The notes beneath the pieces were generated by a model. That model was not told where the DNA came from. It saw only the letters and a list, made by a program, of their open reading frames with translations, and did not search any database. A program made the position numbers and the translations under genes. This document shows, in pieces, positions 7,374 through 14,374 of a DNA stretch of 23,964 bases. Origin of the DNA: an uncultured Collinsella sp. GTDB taxonomy: Bacteria > Actinomycetota > Coriobacteriia > Coriobacteriales > Coriobacteriaceae. The stretch is from contig CABPWH010000028.1 in the NCBI GenBank assembly GCA_902461085.1, positions 1 to 23,964 on the forward strand, read 5' to 3'. Position 1 is the first letter of the stretch; each line of letters opens with the position of its first letter.

Positions 7374-7928
7374 TTACTCGTCAAGCTTGAGATTCTTCAA
7401 TGCTGCAAATGGATTTTCCGTGGCAGCGGCCCATTCGGCCTCCGCCTTGGCGGCGCAATCGCATTGATCGACGTTGAGATTGATGCCGCAGGTGGGGCAA
7501 AGGCCGCGGCAATCGGGCTTGCACAGGACAACGAACGGCGTGTCCATGACGACCGCGTCGTTGATGGGCTCACCCAGATCGACGATGCGATCCTCGCCCA
7601 GCAACTCGTAGCCGTCTTCGTAAGCCTCGGGGTCCTCGGGCTCATCAAAGAGGTAGAACTCCTCGATCTCGCCCGCGATATCAAACGAGGCGGGCTCCAG
7701 GCAGCGGTCGCACTCCCCGGTGGCGTGCGCGCGGACCATGCCAGAGAGAAGAACGCCGGTACCGGCGTTGGTAAAGACCACGTCGTAGGAAATGCCGTCC
7801 TGCAGCTGGTACTCTTTCTCGCCCACCATGTAGGTGGCGACATCGACCTTGCCGGTCAGCGGATATGAGTCTCCGGGAAACTCGAGCTGCTCGGAAAGAT
7901 CGACGGTTACGCTCGGGAACTCAGCCAT
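7374..7928 (-). CDS. DUF177 (YceD-family) protein, probable 23S rRNA accumulation factor
   Basis: YceD/DUF177 protein, 184 aa. E. coli YceD is linked to 23S rRNA accumulation, and the gene sits next to rpmF across bacteria, implying a role in large-subunit assembly. It has the family's beta-rich N-terminal half, a GECDRCLEP motif (C73, C76), an acidic middle and a cysteine-rich end, CKPDCRGLCPTCG (136-148) plus C156 and C158, before the final NPFAALKNL. The cysteines could bind zinc, which is inference. The start is ATG at 7928, sharing one base with the preceding stop (TAATG). A longer in-frame start at 7979 is possible but would overlap the upstream gene by 52 bases and lacks support. The biochemical function is not established. 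Confidence 0.9.
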   Translation of the reverse strand: MAEFPSVTVDLSEQLEFPGDSYPLTGKVDVATYMVGEKEYQLQDGISYDVVFTNAGTGVLLSGMVRAHATGECDRCLEPASFDIAGEIEEFYLFDEPEDPEAYEDGYELLGEDRIVDLGEPINDAVVMDTPFVVLCKPDCRGLCPTCGINLNVDQCDCAAKAEAEWAAATENPFAALKNLKLDE

Positions 7929-8425
7929 TACCACTGACCGTTCTGCTGGGCGGCACCCTCGTTGAGCTGCTGACGGCAACGGGTGACGGTGCCGGTCAGG
8001 CTCTTAAGGTTCTCCTCGAGGTGCGTAAAGACCTGCTCGGCGTAATCCTCGGCGGCATAGCGCGTCTCGCGCTCGTACTGCTGGGCACGGTCGCGGATGT
8101 CGTCGGCCTGCTGCTGGGCTAAGCGGACGATCTCCTGCTCACCGGCAATGGTGAGCGCCTGCTGTTGAGCATCGGCAATGATGGAATCGGCCTGAGCGGC
8201 GGCAGAAGCCATAAGCTCCTCACGCTCTTTGAGGATACGGCGGGACTTCTGCCACTCCTCGGGATAGCTCATGCGGATCTCATCGAGGATGTTAAAGAAG
8301 ACGTCGGCGTCGATAACCTTCATCTGGGCGTTCTTGCCGAACGGCGTCTTAGCCTCTTCGATGAGCCCCTCGAGCTCGTCGACAAGACTCACGATCCTGT
8401 CGCCAGGAAAATTCTCGCCCGGCAT
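7928..8425 (-). CDS. SepIVA-like coiled-coil protein (probable cell-division factor)
   Basis: A 165-aa soluble protein, no signal peptide or membrane segment. A short head with LVDELEGLIEEAK (about 13-25) and VFFNILDEIRMSYPEEW precedes an alanine- and glutamine-rich helix (about 65-135, A-x-x-x-A-D-x-I-type heptads) and a C-terminal helix, THLEENLKSLTGTVTRCRQQ. The head pattern (L-D-E-L-E..E-E-A, later L-D-x-I....P-E-x) resembles the DivIVA-domain mycobacterial protein SepIVA. The position, upstream of DUF177, rnc, smc, ftsY and ffh, matches SepIVA in Mycobacterium. That protein is needed for septation. This one is clearly shorter. The start is ATG at 8425, with AAAGGAG 5 nt upstream; ATG 8440 and 8449 lack an SD. 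The family name is inference from pattern and synteny. Confidence 0.7.
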   Translation of the reverse strand: MPGENFPGDRIVSLVDELEGLIEEAKTPFGKNAQMKVIDADVFFNILDEIRMSYPEEWQKSRRILKEREELMASAAAQADSIIADAQQQALTIAGEQEIVRLAQQQADDIRDRAQQYERETRYAAEDYAEQVFTHLEENLKSLTGTVTRCRQQLNEGAAQQNGQW

Positions 8426-8430
8426 CCGGT

Positions 8431-8437
8431 CTCCTTT
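8431..8437 (-). promoter_or_regulatory. Ribosome binding site of the SepIVA-like gene (AAAGGAG)
   Basis: AAAGGAG 5 nt before ATG 8425 selects this codon over ATG 8440 and ATG 8449, neither of which has a purine-rich site in front. Confidence 0.75.
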
Positions 8438-8493
8438 CATAGGTAACATATCATCGTGTTAGTTTACCACATGCCACCAGGCAATAAAAAACG

Positions 8494-8991
8494 TCACGAA
8501 AAGCGATGTTTGAGCGCTTCGACCACGTTGGGCGGCACAAACGTCGACACGTCGCTGCCAAGCGAAGCGATCTGGCGCACCACCGAACTCGAGATGTAGC
8601 CGTACTGCGGAGCACTCATGACGAAGATGGACTCCAACTCGCTATCAAGGCGATAGTTGAGGTCGGCCTGCTGCAGCTCATACTCAAAGTCAGTCATGGC
8701 GCGCAGGCCCTTAACAACGGCACCTGCCCCCTGTTCACGTGCAAAGTCGACCAGCAGGCCGGTGAAAGGCAGTACCTCGATCCCGTCCAAATCGCCGAGG
8801 GCCTCGCGGGCCAGCGCCACGCGCTCGTCGAGCATAAAGGTGGTACCCACGCCGTTTTTGCCCTGCGATTCGGCCACGGCGACGATCACGCTGGGAAAGA
8901 TGCGGCGAGCACGGCGGATCACATCGATATGGCCAAACGTGATGGGATCGAAAGTGCCCGGGACGATCACGCGATTGATGGTGTCACTCAT
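8494..8991 (-). CDS. coaD: Phosphopantetheine adenylyltransferase
   Basis: Fourth step of CoA synthesis: transfers AMP from ATP to 4'-phosphopantetheine, giving dephospho-CoA. It is 165 aa, close to the usual 160. The nucleotidyltransferase motif GTFDPITFGH is at 12-21 (T-x-G-H variant TFGH), the substrate loop KGLRAMTDFEYE at 94-105 and the SSSVVR motif at 134-139. The start is ATG at 8991 with AGGAGG exactly 6 nt upstream. An in-frame ATG at 8997 touches the SD and is unlikely. It overlaps the end of rsmD by 8 bp, the common rsmD-coaD pairing. CoA made here is also the donor of the ACP arm. A 68-bp gap follows before the next gene, with no clear terminator or promoter. Confidence 0.97.
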   Translation of the reverse strand: MSDTINRVIVPGTFDPITFGHIDVIRRARRIFPSVIVAVAESQGKNGVGTTFMLDERVALAREALGDLDGIEVLPFTGLLVDFAREQGAGAVVKGLRAMTDFEYELQQADLNYRLDSELESIFVMSAPQYGYISSSVVRQIASLGSDVSTFVPPNVVEALKHRFS

Positions 8992-9640
8992 GAGCATCCT
9001 CCTGAAACGTCGTGGCATCGTTGTTGTCAGCATCGGTGCCGGCGCTATCGCCCTCACCGTCGTCATCGCCGACCCAACGAAGCAGGTCGACCGAGGTAAT
9101 GCCGTAGCGCTTCTCACGTACAGTCTCAAAGCCTGCCGGATGCGCGCCCGCATCGGCGGCGGCATGCTCAAACAGGGCGTAAGCGCCAGACGCAAGCATA
9201 CTCTGCTGAGCCAGGTCCTGCAGCAGCTCCTCGACCGGCTCGGCACCAAAAGCATAGGGCGGGTCGAGCAGGACCAGATCAAAGGGGCCGCCCGGCACAC
9301 GACCGCGCGAGGCACTCGCCAGCATGTCGCCCGTGACCACGCGCCAACGCGCGCGGTCACGGCAGAGCGACTCGATATTCTTGGTAATGAGCCGCGCGGC
9401 GTTGCGATCGATCTCGAACGTGGTGAGCGAGCGGGCACCACGCGAAAGCATCTCGATTCCCAGGGCGCCGGAGCCTCCAAAGGCGTCCAGCACGCAGACC
9501 TCGTCCAAATCGAAGTCGAACGCCGACATGACCATGGACGCGCATGCCTCGCGCACGCGATCGGTCGTGGGACGGGTGACATCGCGCCCGCGCGGCTCTT
9601 CGATCTTGCGGCCGCGCCATTCACCACCGATGATTCTCAT
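8984..9640 (-). CDS. rsmD: 16S rRNA (guanine966-N2)-methyltransferase RsmD
   Basis: SAM-dependent methyltransferase that modifies G966 of 16S rRNA in the small subunit. 218 aa. The start MRIIGGEWRGRKI and TRPTTDRVREA (22-32) are typical. The SAM-binding loop LDAFGGSGALGIE is at 51-63 and the catalytic DPPY at 126-129. An extra acidic, low-complexity tail (about 191-218, rich in D, N and E) exceeds the usual length and is probably disordered. The start is ATG at 9640, overlapping the recG stop by 4 bp (ATGA); AAGGAGG lies 10 nt upstream inside recG. It overlaps coaD by 8 bp. Part of a tight recG-rsmD-coaD unit. Confidence 0.95.
   Translation of the reverse strand: MRIIGGEWRGRKIEEPRGRDVTRPTTDRVREACASMVMSAFDFDLDEVCVLDAFGGSGALGIEMLSRGARSLTTFEIDRNAARLITKNIESLCRDRARWRVVTGDMLASASRGRVPGGPFDLVLLDPPYAFGAEPVEELLQDLAQQSMLASGAYALFEHAAADAGAHPAGFETVREKRYGITSVDLLRWVGDDDGEGDSAGTDADNNDATTFQEDAHE
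8998..9003 (-). promoter_or_regulatory. Ribosome binding site of coaD (AGGAGG)
   Basis: AGGAGG inside the end of rsmD, 6 nt before ATG 8991. It rules out ATG 8997, which would have no spacer. Confidence 0.8.
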
Positions 9641-11814
9641 CCTCCGCTGACCTCCTTAAAGACATGTCGATAGCGCGTGGCGACCGCATCGCGCAAGGGG
9701 CGCGTCGCCACGGAGTCAAGGTTGCAAGCATACCGCAAGAGCTCGACCGCGTCCAAATGAGCCCATTCGATAAGGTCCTCGTCGGCGTCCAGGTCCACAA
9801 AGCGCAGGGTCACGCCGCCGTGCTGGCGATAACCCAGGATCTCGCCCTCGTGGCGCAGACGCAGGTCCATCTGGGCGAGCGTAAAGCCGTCCGAGGTCTT
9901 CTCGAGCGACTGGAGGCGGTCTTGTGCCGCCGAGGCGCCGCCATTGCCCTTGGAGTGCGTCATGACCAGGCAGGTGCCCGACACGCTGCCGCGGCCCACG
10001 CGACCGCGCAACTGGTGCAGGGCCGCCAAGCCAAAGCGCTCACCGTTCTCGATGACCATGACGGTGGCGTTGGGCACGTCGACGCCCACCTCGACCACCG
10101 TGGTCGAGACAAGCACGTCGATCTTGCCGCGCTTGAAGGCATCGATCACGCGGTCCTTCTCCCCCGCCGGCATGCGGCCGTGAAGGCGCTCGATGGTAAG
10201 TCCCGGCAACGCCAGGCGCAGTCGGTCGAGCTCGGTTGCCGTATCGTGGAGCGGCACGGGCACGGTCACGCGGCCCTCGTCGTCGCGGGCAATACCAGGC
10301 ACGTCTTCCAGCTCATCGACCGAGTCACTCGGCTCCACGAACGGGCAAATCACGTAGGCCTGCTGATCCTTTTCATGCGCCTCGCGAATGGCGCCGTAGG
10401 CCAGGTCGCGGCTCGACTCGGTGAGCACGCGCGTCGTGACGCCCGCCCCCGGAACAGGCCGATGGCGGATGATGCTCGTGTCCAGGTCGCCGTAGACCGA
10501 GAGCGCCAGCGTACGCGGGATGGGCGTCGCCGTCATGACGAGCAGGTCCGCACCAGGGCCTTTGGCACGCAGGACATTGCGCTGGCCCACACCAAAGCGG
10601 TGCTGCTCGTCGATGACGACAAGCGAAAGATGCTTAAACGCCACGTCATCCGAAAGGACCGCGTGAGTGCCAAAGAGGACGTCGAGCTCGCCCGATTCCA
10701 ACTGCGCATGGATCCGCTCGCGCTCGGCCGCCGGCGTGGCGCCCGTCAGGAGCGCCCAGGACATGCCAGCCTGCGAGAGCAAGGGGCCGGTCTTATCGGC
10801 ATATTGGCGCGCCAGCACGCCCGTAGGCGCCATAACGCAGGACTGAGTACCCGAATCGGCCGAGACAGCCAGCGCGCAGGCGGCGACGGCCGTCTTGCCG
10901 GTACCGACGTCGCCCAGCAGCAGGCGATTCATCACGCGCCCGCCATCGCACATGTCGTGCAGGATGTCTTGGAATGCGGCCTCCTGCTCGTCGCTCAGCG
11001 AAAACGGCAGGGCCTGCCTAAGCGCGGCCAAGTGCTCACCCGCGGCGTGAGCGTAGGGAACCACCTCGACCAAGCCGCCATCGTTGCGCAGGCGAAGCGC
11101 GAGCTGCAAGCAGAGACACTCCTCGTAGGCAAGACGCCGCCGCGCGATGTCGCGCTCGGCCATGCTCGAGGGAAAGTGGATCGAGCGCAACGCGCGGGCA
11201 TTGCTCATCAGACGGCGCTTGACGCGCAAGCGTGCGGGAATCGGATCGAAGGGATTGCCGACGACCTCGAGCGCGCCGCTTACGATGCGGCGCATCCACG
11301 CCTGGCTCACGCCATCGCTCACATAGTGGACCGGCAGAATGGTGCCCGCGGCACGCCCCTCCTCGAGCTTTTCGAAATGCGGAGAGGCCATCTGCTTAAA
11401 GCCGTAGGCAAACTCGACCTTACCCATCACGGCCAGGCGGTCGCCCTGCTTAAACTGCTGGGCAATCCAGGGCTGACGGAAAAAGGCGACCTGCAGCACG
11501 CCCGTCTCGTCCACCAGCGAGACCTCGGTCACCTGCATACGCGGGCGGGGCTGTTTTTGGACGATACGGTCGACCGTGGCGACAATCGTGCACACGGTAC
11601 CGATGGGCGCCATCTCGATGGACCAGGAGCGCGTAAAGTCCAGGTATCGATGAGGGATATGGAGAAGGAGGTCCCCCACCGTCCGAATTCCCAGACGGCG
11701 AAGGGCCTCCTCACGTTTACCCGAAACATATTTGAGTCGCGCGATATCCTCGTCGAGCGCATTGCTCTGGGCAAAGCGCTCCGAGACGCGCGGCACGGAG
11801 CACAGCTCGGACAT
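9637..11814 (-). CDS. recG: ATP-dependent DNA helicase RecG
   Basis: Superfamily 2 helicase that reverses stalled replication forks and migrates branched DNA. 725 aa, slightly longer than the usual 680-700. The N-terminal wedge domain with an OB fold (about 60-160) grips the junction. Helicase motifs follow: GDVGTGKT (301-308), MAPTGVLA (328-335), DEQHRFG (402-408), TATPIPRT (428-435), then STTVVEVGVDVPNAT and LRGRVGRG in the second RecA fold. The start is ATG at 11814, 10 bp after the fakA stop. No convincing SD precedes it, so the exact start is uncertain and translation may be coupled to fakA. It overlaps rsmD by 4 bp. The asp23-fakA-recG order is widely conserved in Gram-positive bacteria. 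Confidence 0.96.
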   Translation of the reverse strand: MSELCSVPRVSERFAQSNALDEDIARLKYVSGKREEALRRLGIRTVGDLLLHIPHRYLDFTRSWSIEMAPIGTVCTIVATVDRIVQKQPRPRMQVTEVSLVDETGVLQVAFFRQPWIAQQFKQGDRLAVMGKVEFAYGFKQMASPHFEKLEEGRAAGTILPVHYVSDGVSQAWMRRIVSGALEVVGNPFDPIPARLRVKRRLMSNARALRSIHFPSSMAERDIARRRLAYEECLCLQLALRLRNDGGLVEVVPYAHAAGEHLAALRQALPFSLSDEQEAAFQDILHDMCDGGRVMNRLLLGDVGTGKTAVAACALAVSADSGTQSCVMAPTGVLARQYADKTGPLLSQAGMSWALLTGATPAAERERIHAQLESGELDVLFGTHAVLSDDVAFKHLSLVVIDEQHRFGVGQRNVLRAKGPGADLLVMTATPIPRTLALSVYGDLDTSIIRHRPVPGAGVTTRVLTESSRDLAYGAIREAHEKDQQAYVICPFVEPSDSVDELEDVPGIARDDEGRVTVPVPLHDTATELDRLRLALPGLTIERLHGRMPAGEKDRVIDAFKRGKIDVLVSTTVVEVGVDVPNATVMVIENGERFGLAALHQLRGRVGRGSVSGTCLVMTHSKGNGGASAAQDRLQSLEKTSDGFTLAQMDLRLRHEGEILGYRQHGGVTLRFVDLDADEDLIEWAHLDAVELLRYACNLDSVATRPLRDAVATRYRHVFKEVSGG

Positions 11815-11824
11815 GGGCAGTTGC

Positions 11825-13486
11825 CTACTCGATCGAGAAGATCACAGGATAGAGCGGCTGCTCGCCACGATGGGCATCAATCTCCAGGTCGGGTTGAGCC
11901 TCCTCGATGGCGTCGACGATCTCCTGGAAGGCCTCATCGGACAACTCCTCGCCGGCCAGAATCGTCAGCGCGTCGCCCTCCTCTTCCTCCTGCATGCGGT
12001 TGATGCAGTCGAGCGTGACCTGCTTCACGTCGGAGCCGACCACGTCGATGGAGCCGGCGATGATACCCATGACGTCACCGGAGTGAATCGGAGAGCCGTC
12101 GGAGGCGCTGGAATCACGCACGGCGCGGGTGACCTCGCCATCGCGAACTTCGCTGATGGCGTCGACCATGGCGGCAACAGCATCCTCGAGCTCGGAATCG
12201 GGCAGGACCGCGAACAGTGCGGAGAACGCCTGCGGGACGGTCTTGGTGGGAACGACGGCGACCTTCTTGTCGGTGCAGGCAGAAGCGGCAGCCTCGGCAG
12301 CCATACGGATGTTGCCGTTATTGGGCAGGATGACGACCGAGGTCGCGTTGACCTGGTCCACCGCACCCAGCAGGTCGGCGGTCGAGGGGTTCATGGTCTG
12401 GCCACCCGAGACGATCACGTCAACGCCGAGGGACTTGAGGATGTCGGCCTCGCCGGAACCGGCGGCAACGGCGACAAAGCCCAGCGCCTTGGCGGGTTCG
12501 GCAGCCTTCTCCTGGTCCTCGTGAATCTTGGCGGTACGGTCGTGGGCCTCCATCTCCATGTTGTGGATAAAGACCTCGTAGATTTGACCGAGCTGCAGCA
12601 TGTGCTCGAGCACCAGGTTAGGGGTGTTGGAGTGCACGTGGATCTTGTAATCGGGGTAGGCACCCACGAGCAGCTCGCAGTCGCCCATGGAGCCCAGGAA
12701 CTTAAGGCACTCGTCCTCGTCAAAGGGAGCGTCGGCCTTAAAGAGGAACTCGTTGCAGTAGCGGAACTCCGAGCCCTCCCAGTCGTCGTTGGCCTCGATC
12801 TCAACGCGACCAAGGGCCGCGTCGCGGGCAGAGGCGGCGGAATCAAACGTGGCGGAGAAATCCTCGACAACGGTGCTGCGGCCAAGAGCGGCGGCAACAA
12901 AGTTCTCCAAGAAGATGGCAAATCCAAAGGCGCCGGAGTCGACCACGCCGTTCTCCTTCAGAACGGGCAGCAGGTCGGGCGTGCGGGCGACGGACTGGTA
13001 GGCCTCGACGACGATGGCATCGAGAGCGTCCTCGGCCGAGAACTTCTTCTTCTCGCACTCATCGGCCTTGGTCGAAACATCGCGCAGGACCGTGAGGATC
13101 GTGCCCTCGATGGGCTTACGGACAGCCTGGAAGGCGACCTTGACGGCGCGACGGAAGGCGAAGGCGATGTTGGCAGACGTGATGGGCTCGTCGGCAGAGA
13201 CGAGGCCCTCGGCCACGCCGCGCAGGATCTGCGAGGTGATGACGCCGGAGTTGCCGCGGGCACCCATCAGGGATCCGTGGGTGATGGCGCCGGCGATGGC
13301 CTCCATATCGGCATCGGCGGGAAGGGCGGAAAGCTCCTTGGTCACCGAGGCAAGCGTGAGCGACATGTTGGTGCCGGTGTCGCCGTCGGGTACGGGGAAG
13401 ACGTTGAGCTTGTTGATCTCCTCGGCCTTGTCGGAAACGGCAGCCGCAGCGATCGGAAAACAGGTGCGAATGGTCTTTGCAATCAT
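11825..13486 (-). CDS. fakA: Fatty acid kinase FakA-type protein (DhaL/DAK2 domain)
   Basis: ATP-binding subunit of fatty acid kinase, which with a FakB carrier phosphorylates free fatty acids to acyl-phosphate for PlsX or PlsY. 553 aa, normal length. The N-terminal DhaL domain has NVFPVPDGDTGTNM (28-41, with the aspartates that hold Mg-ATP) and GARGNSG (75-81). A middle domain (about 220-330) and a C-terminal domain (about 340-553) follow, as in YloV/FakA. The start is ATG at 13486 with CGGAGA 11 nt upstream. It lies 27 bp after asp23 and 10 bp before recG. No fakB (DegV family) gene is in the window, so the kinase partner must be elsewhere. Dihydroxyacetone kinase is less likely given the long C-terminal part. 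Confidence 0.9.
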   Translation of the reverse strand: MIAKTIRTCFPIAAAAVSDKAEEINKLNVFPVPDGDTGTNMSLTLASVTKELSALPADADMEAIAGAITHGSLMGARGNSGVITSQILRGVAEGLVSADEPITSANIAFAFRRAVKVAFQAVRKPIEGTILTVLRDVSTKADECEKKKFSAEDALDAIVVEAYQSVARTPDLLPVLKENGVVDSGAFGFAIFLENFVAAALGRSTVVEDFSATFDSAASARDAALGRVEIEANDDWEGSEFRYCNEFLFKADAPFDEDECLKFLGSMGDCELLVGAYPDYKIHVHSNTPNLVLEHMLQLGQIYEVFIHNMEMEAHDRTAKIHEDQEKAAEPAKALGFVAVAAGSGEADILKSLGVDVIVSGGQTMNPSTADLLGAVDQVNATSVVILPNNGNIRMAAEAAASACTDKKVAVVPTKTVPQAFSALFAVLPDSELEDAVAAMVDAISEVRDGEVTRAVRDSSASDGSPIHSGDVMGIIAGSIDVVGSDVKQVTLDCINRMQEEEEGDALTILAGEELSDEAFQEIVDAIEEAQPDLEIDAHRGEQPLYPVIFSIE

Positions 13487-13513
13487 GGGTATTTGAATCT
13501 CCGTTTTCGGATG

Positions 13514-13870
13514 CTAGTTCAGACGGCTCTTGAGCGCGTCGATGTGGATGCCGATCTTAAGGCTGGCAGGATCGATCTGGGCGATCTCCTGCAGGGTGAA
13601 GGCAACGGAGCTCGAAAGATTGTGGCAAACGGACTTCATGTTGACGCCGTTCTCGAGCACGACGTGAAGATCGACCGTAAGGCCGTTCTCGTCGGCGGAG
13701 ACAAGCACGCCCTTGCGAAGGCGCTGACCGGCAAGCAGGCGTACGCTCTCGGCGCCCTGGAGCTGTTCGGCCATACCGACGACGCCATAGCACGTCATCG
13801 CGGCATAACCGGCAATATCGGCAATAACGTCGTTCGAGACGCTCAGGCTGCCGTTAATGGTCTCAGACAC
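13514..13870 (-). CDS. Asp23/Gls24 (DUF322) family envelope stress protein
   Basis: Small soluble protein, 118 aa, of the Asp23/Gls24/YloU family. Members are associated with cell envelope stress. The molecular role of those without a membrane anchor is unknown. Typical features are the start VSETINGSLSVSNDVIADIA, the motif CYGVVGMA (about 27-34), a central LLAGQRLRKGVLV strand pair and the conserved VDLHVVLENGVNM. It has no transmembrane segment. The start is GTG at 13870, with AAGGAGA and 5-6 nt spacing. ATG 13903 in the same frame would lie upstream of this SD and is rejected. It is the first gene of the asp23-fakA-recG unit, preceded by a 158-bp gap that follows a terminator and holds a possible promoter. 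The fixed pairing with fakA suggests a shared role in lipid or envelope homeostasis. Confidence 0.88.
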   Translation of the reverse strand: MSETINGSLSVSNDVIADIAGYAAMTCYGVVGMAEQLQGAESVRLLAGQRLRKGVLVSADENGLTVDLHVVLENGVNMKSVCHNLSSSVAFTLQEIAQIDPASLKIGIHIDALKSRLN

Positions 13871-13875
13871 AAGAA

Positions 13876-13882
13876 TCTCCTT
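13876..13882 (-). promoter_or_regulatory. Ribosome binding site of asp23 (AAGGAGA)
   Basis: AAGGAGA 5-6 nt before GTG 13870 fixes the GTG start and excludes the longer ATG 13903 reading. Confidence 0.8.
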
Positions 13883-13926
13883 ATCTGGTGCTCGCGGCAC
13901 CATCTCGTGGGAGCAATCATTGCAAT

Positions 13927-13953
13927 ATTCTACAACGAGCGCGCCATGTTGAG
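13927..13953 (-). promoter_or_regulatory. Possible asp23 promoter (CTCAAC-N15-TAGAAT)
   Basis: TAGAAT (13927-13932) lies 56 nt before the start codon, with CTCAAC (13948-13953) 15 nt up. It is identical in both halves and spacing to the element before acpP. A promoter is needed here because the tRNA terminator at 14029-14059 closes the upstream unit. Confidence 0.4.
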
Positions 13954-14028
13954 GTGGTGGGTCACGGGATTACATCCTCGACACGAAATGTTGAAATGGC
14001 AACGTTCGCGCAGGACTATCGCGGCAAG

Positions 14029-14059
14029 AAAAAACCCGCCGCAAAAAGCGACGGGTTTT
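14029..14059 (-). terminator. Intrinsic terminator of the tRNA-Asn unit
   Basis: Arms 14048-14059 and 14031-14042 form a 12-bp stem around a U5 loop, ending in six U on the minus strand (14034 to 14029). One pair is G-U on the minus strand and mismatched on the plus strand. It begins 7 nt after the CCA end of the last tRNA. Confidence 0.9.
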
Positions 14060-14065
14060 ACAACC

Positions 14066-14140
14066 TGGCTCCCCGGGTAGGACTCGAACCTACAACAGCG
14101 CGGTTAACAGCCGCGTGCTCTACCATTGAGCTACCGAGGA
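14066..14140 (-). tRNA. tRNA-Asn(GTT), second copy in transcription order
   Basis: A 75-nt cloverleaf with encoded CCA: 7-bp acceptor stem (TCCTCGG with CCGGGGA, one G-U pair), D arm GCTC/GAGC, anticodon stem CGCGG/CCGCG with loop CTGTTAA (anticodon GTT at 14106-14108) and T arm GTAGG-TTCGAGT-CCTAC. The discriminator is G. Identical over its whole length to the copy at 14174-14248. Confidence 0.97.
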
Positions 14141-14173
14141 ATTTAAAGCCCAACAGAAAGGGCTGGAAAATTC

Positions 14174-14248
14174 TGGCTCCCCGGGTAGGACTCGAACCTA
14201 CAACAGCGCGGTTAACAGCCGCGTGCTCTACCATTGAGCTACCGAGGA
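14174..14248 (-). tRNA. tRNA-Asn(GTT), promoter-proximal copy
   Basis: Same 75-nt sequence as the other copy, anticodon GTT at 14214-14216, CCA encoded. It is first in the transcript, about 24 nt after the expected start from the TATAAT promoter. The 33-bp spacer between the two tRNAs must be trimmed by processing. Confidence 0.97.
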
Positions 14249-14278
14249 ATAGGTGTGTGCTCTCAAGCAACGAAGTTT

Positions 14279-14306
14279 ATTATACGGACGATCGGGCGAA
14301 GGGCAA
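14279..14306 (-). promoter_or_regulatory. Promoter of the tRNA-Asn pair
   Basis: A perfect -10 TATAAT (14279-14284) and TTGCCC (14301-14306) with a 16-bp spacer. Just upstream, 14307-14330 holds A-tracts on the minus strand (A6 and A5), placed like an UP element of a stable-RNA promoter. The expected start is near 14272. Confidence 0.8.
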
Positions 14307-14332
14307 GAACTTTTTTGAGAATTTTTCCGACC

Positions 14333-14371
14333 TAGTCATTGGGGACATCCCCAATGACTACCCAATGACTA
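14333..14371. repeat. 26-bp palindrome plus 11-bp tandem repeat
   Basis: 14333-14345 and 14348-14360 are exact inverse complements (13 bp) around a 2-nt centre. The last 11 bases, CCCAATGACTA, are repeated exactly in tandem at 14361-14371. It lies between the rpoD terminator and the tRNA promoter. The form resembles a REP-type interspersed palindrome. It has no U-run and does not encode protein. Confidence 0.8.
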
Positions 14372-14374
14372 CAT

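Larger units (their letters stand above)
14065..14250. repeat. 78-bp exact direct repeat containing the tRNA-Asn genes
   Basis: 14065-14142 and 14173-14250 are identical, extending 1 base beyond the CCA end and 2 bases beyond the 5' end of each tRNA. The 30-bp spacer between repeat units is unique. This is a recent tandem duplication or one kept identical by gene conversion. Confidence 0.9.

Noticed and set aside
8426..8493. Promoter or terminator between coaD and the SepIVA-like gene
   Set aside because: Only short imperfect stems and no paired -35/-10 at acceptable spacing were found in the 68 bp.
8992..9627. Upstream extension of the coaD frame to 377 aa
   Set aside because: The added part is rsmD read out of frame; AGGAGG and the GTFDP motif place the start at 8991.
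13871..13903. ATG start of asp23 at 13903
   Set aside because: The strong SD lies downstream of it and directly before GTG 13870, and the family N-terminus begins there.
9664..14080. Two plus-strand open frames of about 780 aa opposite recG and fakA
   Set aside because: Same reason: shadow frames of well-identified minus-strand genes.
14065..14250. tRNA repeats as attachment sites flanking an integrated element
   Set aside because: Only 30 bp separate the repeat units and no integrase or foreign gene is present.
14058..14270. 70-aa minus-strand open frame over the tRNAs (and its plus-strand counterpart)
   Set aside because: It is the tRNA-Asn sequence translated twice, a well-known false protein.
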